Made by a program: the position numbers and the translations under genes
Part shown: positions 8,473 through 16,939 of the stretch, one piece after another
Numbering within the stretch: position 1 is the stretch's first letter
How the letters are laid out: each line of letters opens with the position of its first letter
The notes under the pieces: generated by a model
What the model was told of the DNA's origin: nothing
Database searches by the model: none
Seen by the model: only the letters and a program-made list of their open reading frames with translations
Origin: Dolomitihabitans soli
Lineage (GTDB): Bacteria; Actinomycetota; Actinomycetes; Streptosporangiales; Streptosporangiaceae
Assembly: GCF_022213955.1 (NCBI RefSeq)
Contig: NZ_JAKNTW010000040.1
Span: 47,493-111,492 of the forward strand
Direction of reading: 5' to 3'
DNA: 64,000 nt

Positions 8473-9090
8473 TCAGTTACCGCCCTTCTCGTCGCGCCGG
8501 CGGTTCACGGTCGACCGGACGCTGATCGGTGACAGCGACACGTCGGCGCTGCCCGGCGGCAGATCCGGCGGCACCGGATCGCCGGCCACCTGGCCGCCGA
8601 GCTCCTCCAGCGCCCGCCGCATCGGCAGCGCCTCCTCGATCGTGGCGGCCAGCTCCTGCCGGGCCGCGAGCAGGAGCGCTTCCAGGCGGGCCCGTTCCTG
8701 CGGGTCGTCGCGGGCGTCGTCCGCGCCGTCCTTGACGAGGATCGGGGCGGCCAGGCGGCGCATCAGCTCCGGGATCGTCGAGGTGGACAGTTTGACGATC
8801 GCCGCCTCCCGCCGGAGCCACGTCCGGGACTCCTCGTAATGGTTGGCCGCGTCGACCTTGACCCGCTTCGCCTCGCGCACCGCTGCCCGGGCGGTGGCCA
8901 CGGCCGGGTCGTCGCGGGCCTGGTCGCCTGCGGCGGTGACGGCCTGCTGGTAGGCGGCGACCGCGGCCAGGTAGGCGGCTTTCGCTTCCAGGTGCGCGTC
9001 TTCGATCGGGTCGAGTGCGTCTTCCAGGGCGCGCACCGCGTCCCGCTCCTGGCGGCCCCGCCGCACGATCCTTTTCGTCCTCACGGTCAT
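8473..9090 (-). CDS. Helical, coiled-coil-rich phage protein
   Basis: A 205-aa protein that is almost entirely charged helix for residues 1-170 (ALEDALDPIEDAHLEAKAAY, then LRREAAIVKLS and LLLAARQELAATIEEALP), with a Pro-rich tail ending in basic residues. It ends 2 bp from its neighbour. It is likely a structural or scaffold-like component near the tail. Family not recognised. Confidence 0.5.
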   Translation of the reverse strand: MTVRTKRIVRRGRQERDAVRALEDALDPIEDAHLEAKAAYLAAVAAYQQAVTAAGDQARDDPAVATARAAVREAKRVKVDAANHYEESRTWLRREAAIVKLSTSTIPELMRRLAAPILVKDGADDARDDPQERARLEALLLAARQELAATIEEALPMRRALEELGGQVAGDPVPPDLPPGSADVSLSPISVRSTVNRRRDEKGGN

Positions 9091-9092
9091 GA

Positions 9093-9347
9093 TCAGTCCC
9101 TCTCCACTGTGATGCCGGTCCAGCCGTTGACGCGTAGGTGGGGCAGGACGACGTGCGCGTCCTGCCCTTCCCAGCGCATGCGTACGCGGTTGAACTCCGA
9201 CCTGATGACCTTGATCCAGTGGCCGGTCTCGGTGTCCTTGTATTCGGTCACCAGCGGTTTGATCCGATGCGACCAGCCCTGAGGGCGGACCGCGACCGAC
9301 TTCAGCCGCCGCAGATCAGCCGGTGTGTATGCCTGCACTTTGGGCAT
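9093..9347 (-). CDS. Small phage protein downstream of tape measure
   Basis: An 84-aa basic protein rich in beta-strand-like segments (VTEYKDTETGHWIKVIR, DAHVVLPHLRVNGWTGI). It starts 28 bp after the tape-measure stop and lies 2 bp before the next gene, so it is in the tail operon. Function unknown. Confidence 0.5.
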   Translation of the reverse strand: MPKVQAYTPADLRRLKSVAVRPQGWSHRIKPLVTEYKDTETGHWIKVIRSEFNRVRMRWEGQDAHVVLPHLRVNGWTGITVERD

Positions 9348-9374
9348 GTCAGACCACCCTTTCTGTGCTTGGGG

Positions 9375-12300
9375 TCAGGCGAGGCCGCGGGCCATCACGT
9401 TGAACCCGACGGTTTTGCCGATCTTGTCGATGTCGGGTTCCTCACGGACGGTCGAGCCGGACATGTCGACGTTGACCGTCACCCCGCCGGCTTGGCGGAG
9501 GAACTCCTGACCGGGTCCGCTGCCCATCGGGATGCTGTACCCGGGGTCTCCTGTCACCCACCCGGCGCCGAGCTGCGGCCCCTTCTCCGGCTTGGCCACC
9601 TGGGGGACGCCGAGAGCCTTGCCCACGACGCCGGCCATCGCCTGCTCGACCGCGCCCTTCATGCCGACGATCCCCTGGATCCACCCGGCCATGGTGTTCA
9701 TGCCGATCTCCGCCATGACCTGACTGGGAGATTTGATCTTCAACTCTTTCTTGATCGCCTTCACCAGGGCTTGGACGACCTTCTGCATCTCCGCGTCCAA
9801 CTTCTTCAGGCTGTCCTGCAGACCGGTCAGATAGCCGGCACCCGCCTTCTTCCCGACGTCATACAAGGCGTCGGCGCCGCTCTTGCCGAGCTTCTTCGAC
9901 ATGGTGTCGATCTGCTTCTGCGCCTTGTTGATCGCCTTGATCTCCGAGCCGTCCGCGCCGACGAGCGACTCCGCGAGACTGCCGCCGGCCTCGACACCGG
10001 CGTCGATGATCTGCTTCAGCGTGGCCTTGTTCAAGCCGCGGCGGGCGAGCTCCTGGATGTTGTTGGCGAAGTCCTTGAGCGCCTGCCCGCGGTCCTTCAG
10101 TCCCGTCAGGATGTCGCCCGGGCCCGCGCCGTCCTCCAGCTTCAGGCCGGTGATGCCCGCCCACTCCGCGGCGTCGCCGGCGACCTGCTTGGCGTACTCC
10201 TTCGCGTCCGCCAGGCGCTGCACGAGCGCCTCGCGCTGCAACGCCAGGTCCTCCAGCGACTTGTTGCCGGCCCTGATGTAGATGAGCAGCCCCTCGGCGA
10301 CGTCCGGCTGAGACTTGAACGCCTCCTTCACCGTGGTGACCATCTTCTCGACGGTCGCCTTGACGTTGCCCTCCTGCTCCGTCAGGCCCTGGATGAGGCC
10401 CTGCATGGTCCACTTGCCGATGTCGGCGAACACCTTGCTCGGGCTGGCGATGCCGAGCAGGTTCTTGGCCCCCTGAATCGCGCCGTCGACGACGCCCTTG
10501 GCGGCGTCGACCACCGCGGTGGCCATGTTCTTGATGCCGTTGATCAGACCCTGCACCAGGTCTTTGCCTGACTGCAGCAGCAGGCTGCCGAGATTGCCGA
10601 GACCGGTCACGATCTTGCTCGGCAGGTCCTTGATCCAGGCCACCATCTCGGTGAACTTGGTGACGGCCCAGTCCTTGGCGGCGCCGAACCATTCGGCGAA
10701 CTTGCCAGGCAGTTTGCCGACGTTGTTGACCAGCCAGGCGATCGCCTCGGCGACCTTCTCGATGATCCCGGCGGCGAGCTTGACGAACCAGCTGATCACA
10801 TCGGCGATGATCGAGATCAGCTTGGTGAGGATCGGCAGGACCGCGCCGAGGATCGTCCCGACCAGCTTGGCCAGGATCGAGATGATCGGGGTGACGGCCC
10901 CGACGATCTCCACCAGGGGCGGCAGGATCGGCGTGAGGGCGCCGAGGAGCTCGCCGAACACGCCGACGATCTCCACCAGGATCGGCGCCAGGGCGAGCAC
11001 CAGCTCGCTGAGCACCGGCAGGATCTCGCCGATCAGCGGCGCGAACGCGCCCAGCAGCTGCCCGACGACGCCCACGATGGGCGTGAACGCGGGCAGCAGC
11101 CCGATGACCGCTGAGATCACCTGCATGGCCACGGGAGCCAGCGCGGACAGCGCGGTCACCAGAGCGGCGCCGATGGTCTGGGCCAGCTGGGTGATGACGG
11201 GCATCAGCGGCATGACGGCCTGGACCAGCATCGACAGCGCCTGGACCAGCATCTGCCCGATCTGCCCGGCGACCTGGGCCACCAGAGTGATCAGCGGCGT
11301 CAGCACCGGAACCAGCGAGCCGATCATGGTGGCGATCTGCAGCAGCAGCGGAGTGACCACCTGAACGGCCTGCGCCAGCACCCCGCCCAACGTCTGGGCG
11401 AGCGCCGAGATCGGGCCCAGCAGCGGCGTGAACGCGGTGACCAGGGTTTGCAGGACTTGCACCAGGGCGCCGCCGAGCGCGGCCACCAGCTGCCCGACGA
11501 TCGGCAGCAGCGGCGCGAGCGCGGGCAGCAGCGCGCCGATGATCTGGCTGGCCAGCGTGGCGATCGGCGGGAGCAGCGGCGCGAGCGCGGTGATCAGCTG
11601 CCCGAACGCGCCGGCGATCTGCCCGATCGCGGGAGTGATCGCGGTGAGCGCGGTCACCAGGGCGCCGACGAGGACTTGGGCGACCTGGGCGAGCACCGGC
11701 ATCAGCGCGCCGGCCAGGGTGGAGGCGAGGGCCAGGATGGGCGGCAGGAGCGGCATCAGCGCGGCGATGAACTGGCCCAGTGAGGTGATGATGGGGCCGA
11801 TCACCGGTCCCAGCGCGGTCAGGGCCGCGCCGAGGGACGCCGACAGGGCGGCGGCGATGGTCTGCAGCCCGGCCATGAGCGGCCCGACCAGGACGCCGGC
11901 GAAGTTGACGAACGCGGCCAGGAGCGGGCCGAGGGCCTGCAGCAGCCCGCCGATGCCGGTCACCAGCTGCGCCAGGAATCCGCTGTTCTGCGCGAACGCG
12001 GCGCTGATCGGGGCGAGGAACCCGGCGAGCTGCCCGCCGACCGTGCCCATCACGCCGGCGAGCTCGCCGAGCATGGGCGCGACCGCGCTGACGATGCCGC
12101 TGATCGCGGGGAGCAGCGGGCCGAGCATCGCCTGGGCGCCGGTGGTGAACTGCCCGATGAGCGGCGCGATCTGAGCGAACATGCCCTGCAGGGCGGGCGC
12201 GATCTGGGAGGAGAACGTCTCCTTGACCCGGCCCGCCATCGAGGCGAGCGGGCCTTCCAGGACCGACGCGGCGTCGGCCAGGTCGCTCTTGACGGATGTG

Positions 12301-12593
12301 CCGAGGTCGGCGAAAGCGGCCTTGACCTTCTCCGCCTCCATCGCCGCGGTGATGCCGACCTTGGCGATGGACGCGACGACCTTGACGTAGGCGCCGGCCA
12401 GGCCGGCGGCGACGCCGACGCCGGCGGCGCCCAGGCCCATGAGGGCGCCGCTGGAGACGAGGGCCGCGCCGGAGATCTTCCCGGTTGACGCCGCGACGCC
12501 TGACAGCGCCGAGTGGGTGCCGTCGAGGGTTTTGCGGAACGCGGAGTCGTCGGCGGTGATGTAGGCGACGAGCTCGCCGATCGTGAGCGACAC
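9375..12593 (-). CDS. Tape measure protein
   Basis: At 1072 aa this is the longest gene of the phage. The first 120 residues are a short globular head (MSLTIGELVAYITADDSAFR). About 500 residues of hydrophobic, Ala/Leu/Pro-rich repeats follow (units like ITALAPLLPPIATLA), then amphipathic helices and a C-terminal domain ending in VNVDMSGSTV. This is the standard make-up of siphovirus rulers that set tail length and help DNA entry. By the usual 0.15 nm per residue, a tail near 160 nm is expected. The gene follows the frameshifted chaperones as in most long-tailed phages. Confidence 0.95.
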   Translation of the reverse strand: MSLTIGELVAYITADDSAFRKTLDGTHSALSGVAASTGKISGAALVSSGALMGLGAAGVGVAAGLAGAYVKVVASIAKVGITAAMEAEKVKAAFADLGTSVKSDLADAASVLEGPLASMAGRVKETFSSQIAPALQGMFAQIAPLIGQFTTGAQAMLGPLLPAISGIVSAVAPMLGELAGVMGTVGGQLAGFLAPISAAFAQNSGFLAQLVTGIGGLLQALGPLLAAFVNFAGVLVGPLMAGLQTIAAALSASLGAALTALGPVIGPIITSLGQFIAALMPLLPPILALASTLAGALMPVLAQVAQVLVGALVTALTAITPAIGQIAGAFGQLITALAPLLPPIATLASQIIGALLPALAPLLPIVGQLVAALGGALVQVLQTLVTAFTPLLGPISALAQTLGGVLAQAVQVVTPLLLQIATMIGSLVPVLTPLITLVAQVAGQIGQMLVQALSMLVQAVMPLMPVITQLAQTIGAALVTALSALAPVAMQVISAVIGLLPAFTPIVGVVGQLLGAFAPLIGEILPVLSELVLALAPILVEIVGVFGELLGALTPILPPLVEIVGAVTPIISILAKLVGTILGAVLPILTKLISIIADVISWFVKLAAGIIEKVAEAIAWLVNNVGKLPGKFAEWFGAAKDWAVTKFTEMVAWIKDLPSKIVTGLGNLGSLLLQSGKDLVQGLINGIKNMATAVVDAAKGVVDGAIQGAKNLLGIASPSKVFADIGKWTMQGLIQGLTEQEGNVKATVEKMVTTVKEAFKSQPDVAEGLLIYIRAGNKSLEDLALQREALVQRLADAKEYAKQVAGDAAEWAGITGLKLEDGAGPGDILTGLKDRGQALKDFANNIQELARRGLNKATLKQIIDAGVEAGGSLAESLVGADGSEIKAINKAQKQIDTMSKKLGKSGADALYDVGKKAGAGYLTGLQDSLKKLDAEMQKVVQALVKAIKKELKIKSPSQVMAEIGMNTMAGWIQGIVGMKGAVEQAMAGVVGKALGVPQVAKPEKGPQLGAGWVTGDPGYSIPMGSGPGQEFLRQAGGVTVNVDMSGSTVREEPDIDKIGKTVGFNVMARGLA

Positions 12594-12620
12594 GGGAGAT
12601 TCACCTCCCGGGTGTTCAGG

Positions 12621-12862
12621 TCACAGCGTGCCGATGAAGGATTGCGCGGCGTCGCCGCGGAGCTCGATTGGCTGGCGGGCCAGCAGCTGGCGATACAGGG
12701 AGTCGGCGGACAGGCCGTTCAGCAGCACGGTGAACTCGCTGTTCGGCAGGTCGGGCAGCTCCCGGCGGGTGATGCCGTACTCCCGCCGGAAGTCCGCCTG
12801 GACGGCCCACCAGAATCTGCGGACCGGATCTACTTCTTCCGGTTCGCGGGCTGTGCTTTTCC
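12621..12862 (-). CDS. Tail assembly chaperone, -1 frameshift extension (gpT-like)
   Basis: An open frame without its own start, in the -1 frame relative to the chaperone gene at 12830-13264. Read through from the slippery site, it adds about 80 residues (FWWAVQADFRREYGITRREL, then LPNSEFTVLLNGLSADSLYR) and stops at TGA 12621-12623, 28 bp before the tape-measure start. Long-tailed phages make a G/GT pair in exactly this place and way, and the extension binds the tape measure. It is not an independent gene. Confidence 0.85.
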
Positions 12863-13264
12863 CCGCTCGAGGACCCGGTCGTAGGCCTGGCGGAAGGAGA
12901 TGTCGGTCCCGGATGCCTGCGCGATCGCCCAGGCGAGGACGGTCTGCAGCTCGGTGGCGCCCATCCCGGCCTCGATCCAGGTGTCGAGCACGTCGCCGCC
13001 GAACACGTCGGCCAGGAGGCTGGCGATGTCCTCTTCCTTGTCGGAGTGCTGCAGACGCTCGATCTTGCGGGTGACACGCAGCGGCAGGTCGCGCGGCACG
13101 GTGACGGTGACGCCGCGGATCACCTCGGTGCGGGGCTTCTGGTCGGCCTCGATCTGGGACCAGAACGCGTCCCAGGACGCGTACTCGCCGGGCTGACCGG
13201 GCTCGGCATCGGCGTGGCGGACGGTGTTCTCGTGGTCGACCTCGACCGGCTCGGAATTCGGCAT
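12830..13264 (-). CDS. Tail assembly chaperone (gpG-like)
   Basis: A 144-aa acidic, helical protein between the tail-tube gene and the tape measure, starting at ATG 13264, which overlaps the tube-protein stop (TGATG). It contains VTVPRDLPLRVTRKIERL and a helical segment AWAIAQASGTDISFRQAYDR. Near its end lies a slippery heptamer at 12857-12863, so part of its product should be made as a longer -1 frameshift protein. Confidence 0.85.
   Translation of the reverse strand: MPNSEPVEVDHENTVRHADAEPGQPGEYASWDAFWSQIEADQKPRTEVIRGVTVTVPRDLPLRVTRKIERLQHSDKEEDIASLLADVFGGDVLDTWIEAGMGATELQTVLAWAIAQASGTDISFRQAYDRVLERGKAQPANRKK
12857..12863 (-). other. Programmed -1 frameshift site (G GGA AAA)
   Basis: In the chaperone reading frame the codons are CGG GGA AAA GCA, giving the heptamer G_GGA_AAA, which fits the X XXY YYZ rule. 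Slipping back one base leads into the open frame that ends at 12621. Eight codons lie between the site and the zero-frame stop at 12830-12832. Confidence 0.85.
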
Positions 13265-13725
13265 CAGGCCACCGCCGCCGTGGTCGTCGCGCCGCTCTTG
13301 GTGAGGGTGGCGCCCCAGCTGCTCTTGTCGTTGTTGCCGCCGCCCTGCTCGGCGAGGGTGAACGTGCACGTCCAGATCCGCCATTGCGCGTCCATCGGGT
13401 GGCGGAAGCGGATCTGGCCGAGGCTGTCGTAGCCGACCTTGTCCTCTCCGCACATGGCCTCGACGCGGGCCCGGCCGGGCGGCAGCGCGCCGGTGGCGTC
13501 GTCCTTCATCAGCTGGCCTTCCAGCTCCATGCTGGCGCCGCGCTGCATGATCTCGCCCTCGTACACGCCTTCGCTGTCGAAGTCCGTGGTCTCCGTGGTC
13601 TCCTCGTTCTCGCCGAGGTTGACGTTGACGTTGGTGAGGTTCTCGACGGTGAGCCACGTGGGGGAGACGTTGCCGTCGCTGACCTGCAGGACGATGTCGC
13701 GTGCGTTGATACGACGCTGGGTCAT
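13264..13725 (-). CDS. Major tail (tube) protein
   Basis: A 153-aa beta-rich protein whose position directly before the chaperone/tape-measure genes marks it as the tube subunit. It has the expected features: VNVNLGENEETTETTDFDS, then a strand-turn region and WTCTFTLAEQGGG near the end. It ends in an Ala/Thr-rich tail. It should form the stacked hexamers of the tail tube around the tape measure. Confidence 0.8.
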   Translation of the reverse strand: MTQRRINARDIVLQVSDGNVSPTWLTVENLTNVNVNLGENEETTETTDFDSEGVYEGEIMQRGASMELEGQLMKDDATGALPPGRARVEAMCGEDKVGYDSLGQIRFRHPMDAQWRIWTCTFTLAEQGGGNNDKSSWGATLTKSGATTTAAVA

Positions 13726-13740
13726 AGGGGTTACGCCTCC

Positions 13741-14157
13741 TCAGACGCGGTTCACGGTGGTGCGCTGCACGTCGCAGCGGACGTTGACGGTCCACGACGG
13801 CCGGTTGTTGCCGTCCTGTCCGATGGGTATGGGGCCGCCCTGCAGGCCGACCATGAGTTCCAGCCAGGTGCCGCCGGCCAGCGTCCGGTTGTCGAGGCCG
13901 TGCAGGCGGTCGTAGACGGCTTGGGCGCGTTCCTCGACGGCGTCCTCGTCGTCAGCCGGGCCGCGCACGCGTATCTGCAGGTTGACCTGATCCCACGGGT
14001 TCTTGCTGTCGGACTCCGGGCCCGGGTAGCGGGACACGACCAGGCAGGCGTCGGGCTCGGGCGGGGACTTGCGGAGGAAGATGTCGCCGGCGGGCCCGTC
14101 GTAGACGCCGAGGCCGAGCTCGGCGAGCAGCCGGCCGAACTCCTCCAGCGGCGTCAC
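13741..14157 (-). CDS. Tail terminator/minor capsid-like protein
   Basis: A 138-aa protein starting at GTG 14157, overlapping the preceding stop by GTGA. It contains PDACLVVSRYPG, NLQIRVRGPADDEDAVEERA and a helical YDRLHGL segment. This resembles the 'minor capsid' (PF12691-type) or tail-completion proteins found just upstream of the tail-tube gene in HK97-like phages. It probably caps the tail at the head-tail joint. Confidence 0.65.
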   Translation of the reverse strand: MTPLEEFGRLLAELGLGVYDGPAGDIFLRKSPPEPDACLVVSRYPGPESDSKNPWDQVNLQIRVRGPADDEDAVEERAQAVYDRLHGLDNRTLAGGTWLELMVGLQGGPIPIGQDGNNRPSWTVNVRCDVQRTTVNRV

Positions 14158-14510
14158 CGCAGCTCCTGGCCGAGCTCGGCGGCGATGATGCGCCGCATCT
14201 CGTCCTGCTCGGCGTGGAACGGCGCCTCCAGGTACTTGCTGGTCTTGCCCGCGTCGTGGTCCAGCTCGAGATCCTCGTGCTGCACCACGGCGTACTCGCC
14301 GTCGAAGGACACGGCGGCCCGCAGCTGCGCGGCGTCGGAGGTCGCGGTGCCGGTTTCGACGAGGCCGAGGTGCTCGATCGGGGTGACCTCCACCGCTTTG
14401 TCCAGCAGGTGCTCGGCGGCGTTGTGCAGGCCTCGGGCGGTGGCTGCCCGCTCGCGCGTCTTGGCCAGCCCGCCGTGCCACTTCAGGTCGAAGCGGATCT
14501 TCGCGGTCAC
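14154..14510 (-). CDS. HK97 gp10-like head-tail joining protein
   Basis: A 118-aa protein with a helix-rich N-terminus, then a VTPIEHLGLVETGTATSD turn and a closing helix (HAEQDEMRRIIAAELGQ). This matches the general layout of the HK97 gp10 / minor capsid family in sequence style and map position. It overlaps both neighbours by 4 bp, indicating translational coupling across the connector genes. Confidence 0.65.
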   Translation of the reverse strand: MTAKIRFDLKWHGGLAKTRERAATARGLHNAAEHLLDKAVEVTPIEHLGLVETGTATSDAAQLRAAVSFDGEYAVVQHEDLELDHDAGKTSKYLEAPFHAEQDEMRRIIAAELGQELR

Positions 14511-14821
14511 GTCAGCGTCACCTCCAGGTGGTCACGTACCGGGCCGGTCGCGCCCTCGCGCCGGTTGGCGGTGATCACGGTCGTGGTCCGCCCGGAGGGG
14601 ACGGTGACCTTCGAGCGGGGCGGGATGGTCGCGCCTGGGTTGAGATACACCGTGGTCTCGGAGGTGACCTCCTCGCCGGCGGTGTTGCGGACCAGTTGCC
14701 GCTTGTCCTGCACGTAGCCGCGGTAGGTGACCGCCGCGCCGTAGGTGGCGCCTGACGGGCCGGTGCCGAGGTAGGGCTGCACGGTGATCGTGTGACGCAG
14801 CAGATGATCCGACAGGGCCAT
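14507..14821 (-). CDS. Head-tail stopper/closure-like protein
   Basis: A 104-aa beta-barrel-like protein (HTITVQPYLGTG, YRGYVQDKRQLVRN, LNPGATIPPRSKVTVPSG). SPP1 gp16-type stoppers are small beta proteins in this map position. The start lies 2 bp past the stop of the preceding 63-aa gene, and its stop overlaps the next gene. Confidence 0.6.
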   Translation of the reverse strand: MALSDHLLRHTITVQPYLGTGPSGATYGAAVTYRGYVQDKRQLVRNTAGEEVTSETTVYLNPGATIPPRSKVTVPSGRTTTVITANRREGATGPVRDHLEVTLT

Positions 14822-14823
14822 CG

Positions 14824-15015
14824 CTACCTCGCGCGTGGGCGCGGCGACTCCGGCGGCTCGGCGGGCTCGTCCGGCGGCGCCTGTACCATCACCCGCCAGC
14901 CGCCCTTCTCCTCCAGGGCGGCGACGCCGAGCCGGGTGTCCTCGTAGGATCCGTCGGCGGCGTAGACACGTTCGAGGACCTGGCCCTCATCGTCGACGCG
15001 TTCGTAGCGGCCCAT
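14824..15015 (-). CDS. Hypothetical 63-aa phage protein
   Basis: The ATG overlaps the upstream stop (TGATG), and the stop is 2 bp from the next gene. It contains a beta-hairpin-like start (YERVDDEGQVLERVYAADGS) and a Pro/Arg-rich tail. Function unknown; it sits in the connector operon. Confidence 0.55.
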   Translation of the reverse strand: MGRYERVDDEGQVLERVYAADGSYEDTRLGVAALEEKGGWRVMVQAPPDEPAEPPESPRPRAR

Positions 15016-15362
15016 CAGTCCAGCACCGCCACGGTGACGCTGGTCGGGGTGGTGCCGGCGAAGTTGATGTGGACGGTCCCGTCGGCCTGCCGGAACTCGG
15101 GCCCGAACGGGCCGAACAGCTTGTGGCCGGCCGCGGCGATGGTCCCGCCGCCGTCGGCGATGGCGCGGTTGCCCCGGCCGACGGTCTGCGGGGTGGGGAA
15201 GGTGACGGTGATCGAGGCGTCGTCGCCGTTGAGGATCCAGACGCGCCGGTCCTTGGTCCACATGAAGCTGTTGCCATCGGTGAGTTCGGCGGCGGTGTCG
15301 ACGGCGGTCAGGTCGATGCCGTCCTCGCTGGAGGCGACGGCGGTCAGAGCGGTTCGTGCCAC
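15015..15362 (-). CDS. Small structural protein, possible capsid fibre/decoration
   Basis: A 115-aa protein with GTG at 15362 and a good GGAGGAG upstream. It is made of strands and Gly turns (NSFMWTKDRRVWILNGDD, VTFPTPQTVGRG, VHINFAGTTPTSVTVAVLD), the style of single-domain beta-sandwich virion proteins. It lies between two connector genes. I cannot assign a family. Confidence 0.5.
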   Translation of the reverse strand: MARTALTAVASSEDGIDLTAVDTAAELTDGNSFMWTKDRRVWILNGDDASITVTFPTPQTVGRGNRAIADGGGTIAAAGHKLFGPFGPEFRQADGTVHINFAGTTPTSVTVAVLD

Positions 15363-15385
15363 GGTGTTTCTCCTCCGATGATGGG

Positions 15386-15943
15386 TCAGGTGCGGGCGCG
15401 GTAGAACCCGAGCGTGGCCCGCTCGCTCGTGGTCAGCCGCATCCCGGGGGTCGACCACTTCGCGGACCAGTCGCCGAGCCGTTCGGACTCCAGCCCGGTC
15501 GGGTTGGTCCAGCCGGCGTGGGCCAGGCGCAGGCAGATGCCCCTCACGTCATCGGGGATCGGGTTCCAGCCAGCGGTGTAGGCGACGTCGACGGCGCGTT
15601 CGATGCACGGCCAGCAGCCGCCGATACGGCGCAACTTGCCGTACCGCGACCACCGGTAGTCGTCGTTCTCGACCAGGACCTTGGCGTCCTCGTCGAGGTC
15701 TTCGATGACGCTCACCGCGGTGACGGCGGTGACCGGCCAGCGCGGCAGCAGCAGCACCGGGGTGCCGGTGCCGTCGATCTCGGCGGTTGAGTCGGCCAAC
15801 GTGAGGGACTGGCCGAGCTCGGCGTCGATCACGCCGTCGGCCAGGGTCAGCAGGAGTTCAGCGCGTGCCGTCTCGGCCGCATCCAGCCCGCCGGCGCCGC
15901 GGCCCATGAGCACGGCGAGCTCGTCGGCGGTGGCGTAGGCCAT
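15386..15943 (-). CDS. Head-tail connector (HK97 gp6-like adaptor)
   Basis: A 185-aa helical protein starting MAYATADELAVLMGR with repeated short helices (LLLTLADGVIDAELGQS), a central beta insertion, then VRGICLRLAHAGW. The pattern of an N-terminal helix, a variable beta hairpin and C-terminal helices is that of the gp6/gp15 adaptors that dock under the portal. The stop overlaps the ATG region of its neighbour. Confidence 0.7.
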   Translation of the reverse strand: MAYATADELAVLMGRGAGGLDAAETARAELLLTLADGVIDAELGQSLTLADSTAEIDGTGTPVLLLPRWPVTAVTAVSVIEDLDEDAKVLVENDDYRWSRYGKLRRIGGCWPCIERAVDVAYTAGWNPIPDDVRGICLRLAHAGWTNPTGLESERLGDWSAKWSTPGMRLTTSERATLGFYRART

Positions 15944-16155
15944 CAGCCGGCGCTTTCGCTTTCGGCTTTGCCGCCGCGGCGGGCCCGGTTGGCGGCCGGT
16001 ACGGCGGGGCGGGTCCGCGTGGCGTGCTCGTCGACCGCGCGGGCGAACCCGCCGTCGATCAGCTCCTTGGCCTCCTCGGGCGGGAACACGGCCCGCTGAC
16101 CCACCTGAATGGTGCGGTCCGGGCTGGCGTACAGGGTCAGCATCTCGACCTGCAT
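15943..16155 (-). CDS. Small phage head-region protein
   Basis: A 70-aa protein: a short folded part (YASPDRTIQVGQRAVFPPEE, then a helix AKELIDGGFA) and a basic disordered tail. Proteins with a 'G..V..P.E.A..L...GFA' pattern are common just after capsid genes in actinophages, but their role is unknown. It overlaps the next gene by one base. Confidence 0.55.
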   Translation of the reverse strand: MQVEMLTLYASPDRTIQVGQRAVFPPEEAKELIDGGFARAVDEHATRTRPAVPAANRARRGGKAESESAG

Positions 16156-16181
16156 CAGCTGGTCCTTTCAGGTGGTGCCAG

Positions 16182-16212
16182 GCCCGGACGGCATGGGGGA
16201 TGCCGCCCGGGC
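16182..16212 (-). terminator. Stem-loop after the capsid genes
   Basis: A 13-bp stem (GCCCGG and GGCAT arms, one mismatch) with a short G loop, 14 bp past the stop of the capsid-linked gene at 16226. Placed here it could attenuate transcription so that capsid mRNA exceeds connector mRNA. Confidence 0.55.
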
Positions 16213-16225
16213 CCGGAGCGCGGAA

Positions 16226-16624
16226 TCAGGCGGGGAACTTGCGGGGCTTGCCGCGCACGACGAACGCGGCGAACACGCCGCCCGTCGACGGGGAACCGGT
16301 CGCGCCGGTGATCGCCACGCGGACGTACCGCTTGATGCCCTTGTAGCCGACCTCACGGACCACGTTGTCGTCGGCCGCGGCCAGGGCGGGCTCGGTGCCG
16401 ATCAGGTCCGCGTCGGCCACCGCGGTGAAGTTGGAGTTGTCGTCGGACTCCTCCACCTGGAAGGTGTAGAGGGTGCCGTCGGTGATGGTGCCGGAGGCGA
16501 TCACCACGGTGGCGGCGTTGTAGCCGGCCAGGTCCACGCCGGTGCCGTTGGCGGTCGCCGTGCGGGCCGCCGGCGCGAGCGAGGTGGCGATGGACAGGTC
16601 GTTGACGTTGTCGAGCCGGGACAT
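16226..16624 (-). CDS. Phage virion protein, probable decoration-type
   Basis: A 132-aa beta-rich protein (VDLAGYNAATVVIASGTI, LYTFQVEESDDNSNF, GIKRYVRVAITGATG). It is distantly similar in motif order to its neighbour at 16640-16939 (both have a 'YVR' strand followed by a Gly/Thr-rich end). Its position right after the major capsid gene suggests an external head protein. Confidence 0.6.
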   Translation of the reverse strand: MSRLDNVNDLSIATSLAPAARTATANGTGVDLAGYNAATVVIASGTITDGTLYTFQVEESDDNSNFTAVADADLIGTEPALAAADDNVVREVGYKGIKRYVRVAITGATGSPSTGGVFAAFVVRGKPRKFPA

Positions 16625-16639
16625 GACGAAGAGTCCTTC

Positions 16640-16939
16640 CTAGGTGCTTGCGATCGTGGCGGTGACGGTGGGCGAGCTCCCGCCCGTGACGCCGCCGAGC
16701 CTTGCCCTGACGTACCGCACCGCCCGCTGGACGCTGACCGCGGTCGGCCAGCTGCTGGTGTTGGCGAGGTCGACCCAGGTCGACCCGTCATGGGAGCCCT
16801 GCAGCTGCACGCTGATCTGACTCGGTGAACCCGTAGCGGTGACGAGCATGGTGTGGTTGGTCAGCACACCTTCGTAGTCCCGCGCCGCCCCTTCCTGAGG
16901 AGCGGAGGTAGCTGCGTCCAATGAGGTGAACGGCAGCAT
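16640..16939 (-). CDS. Small virion protein adjacent to capsid
   Basis: A 99-aa protein starting at ATG 16939, overlapping the capsid stop (TGATG). The sequence ISVQLQGSHDGSTWVDLAN and AVRYVRARLGGVTGG is the discoidin-like strand pattern often seen in phage decoration domains. Translational coupling to the capsid gene suggests a high copy number. Confidence 0.6.
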   Translation of the reverse strand: MLPFTSLDAATSAPQEGAARDYEGVLTNHTMLVTATGSPSQISVQLQGSHDGSTWVDLANTSSWPTAVSVQRAVRYVRARLGGVTGGSSPTVTATIAST

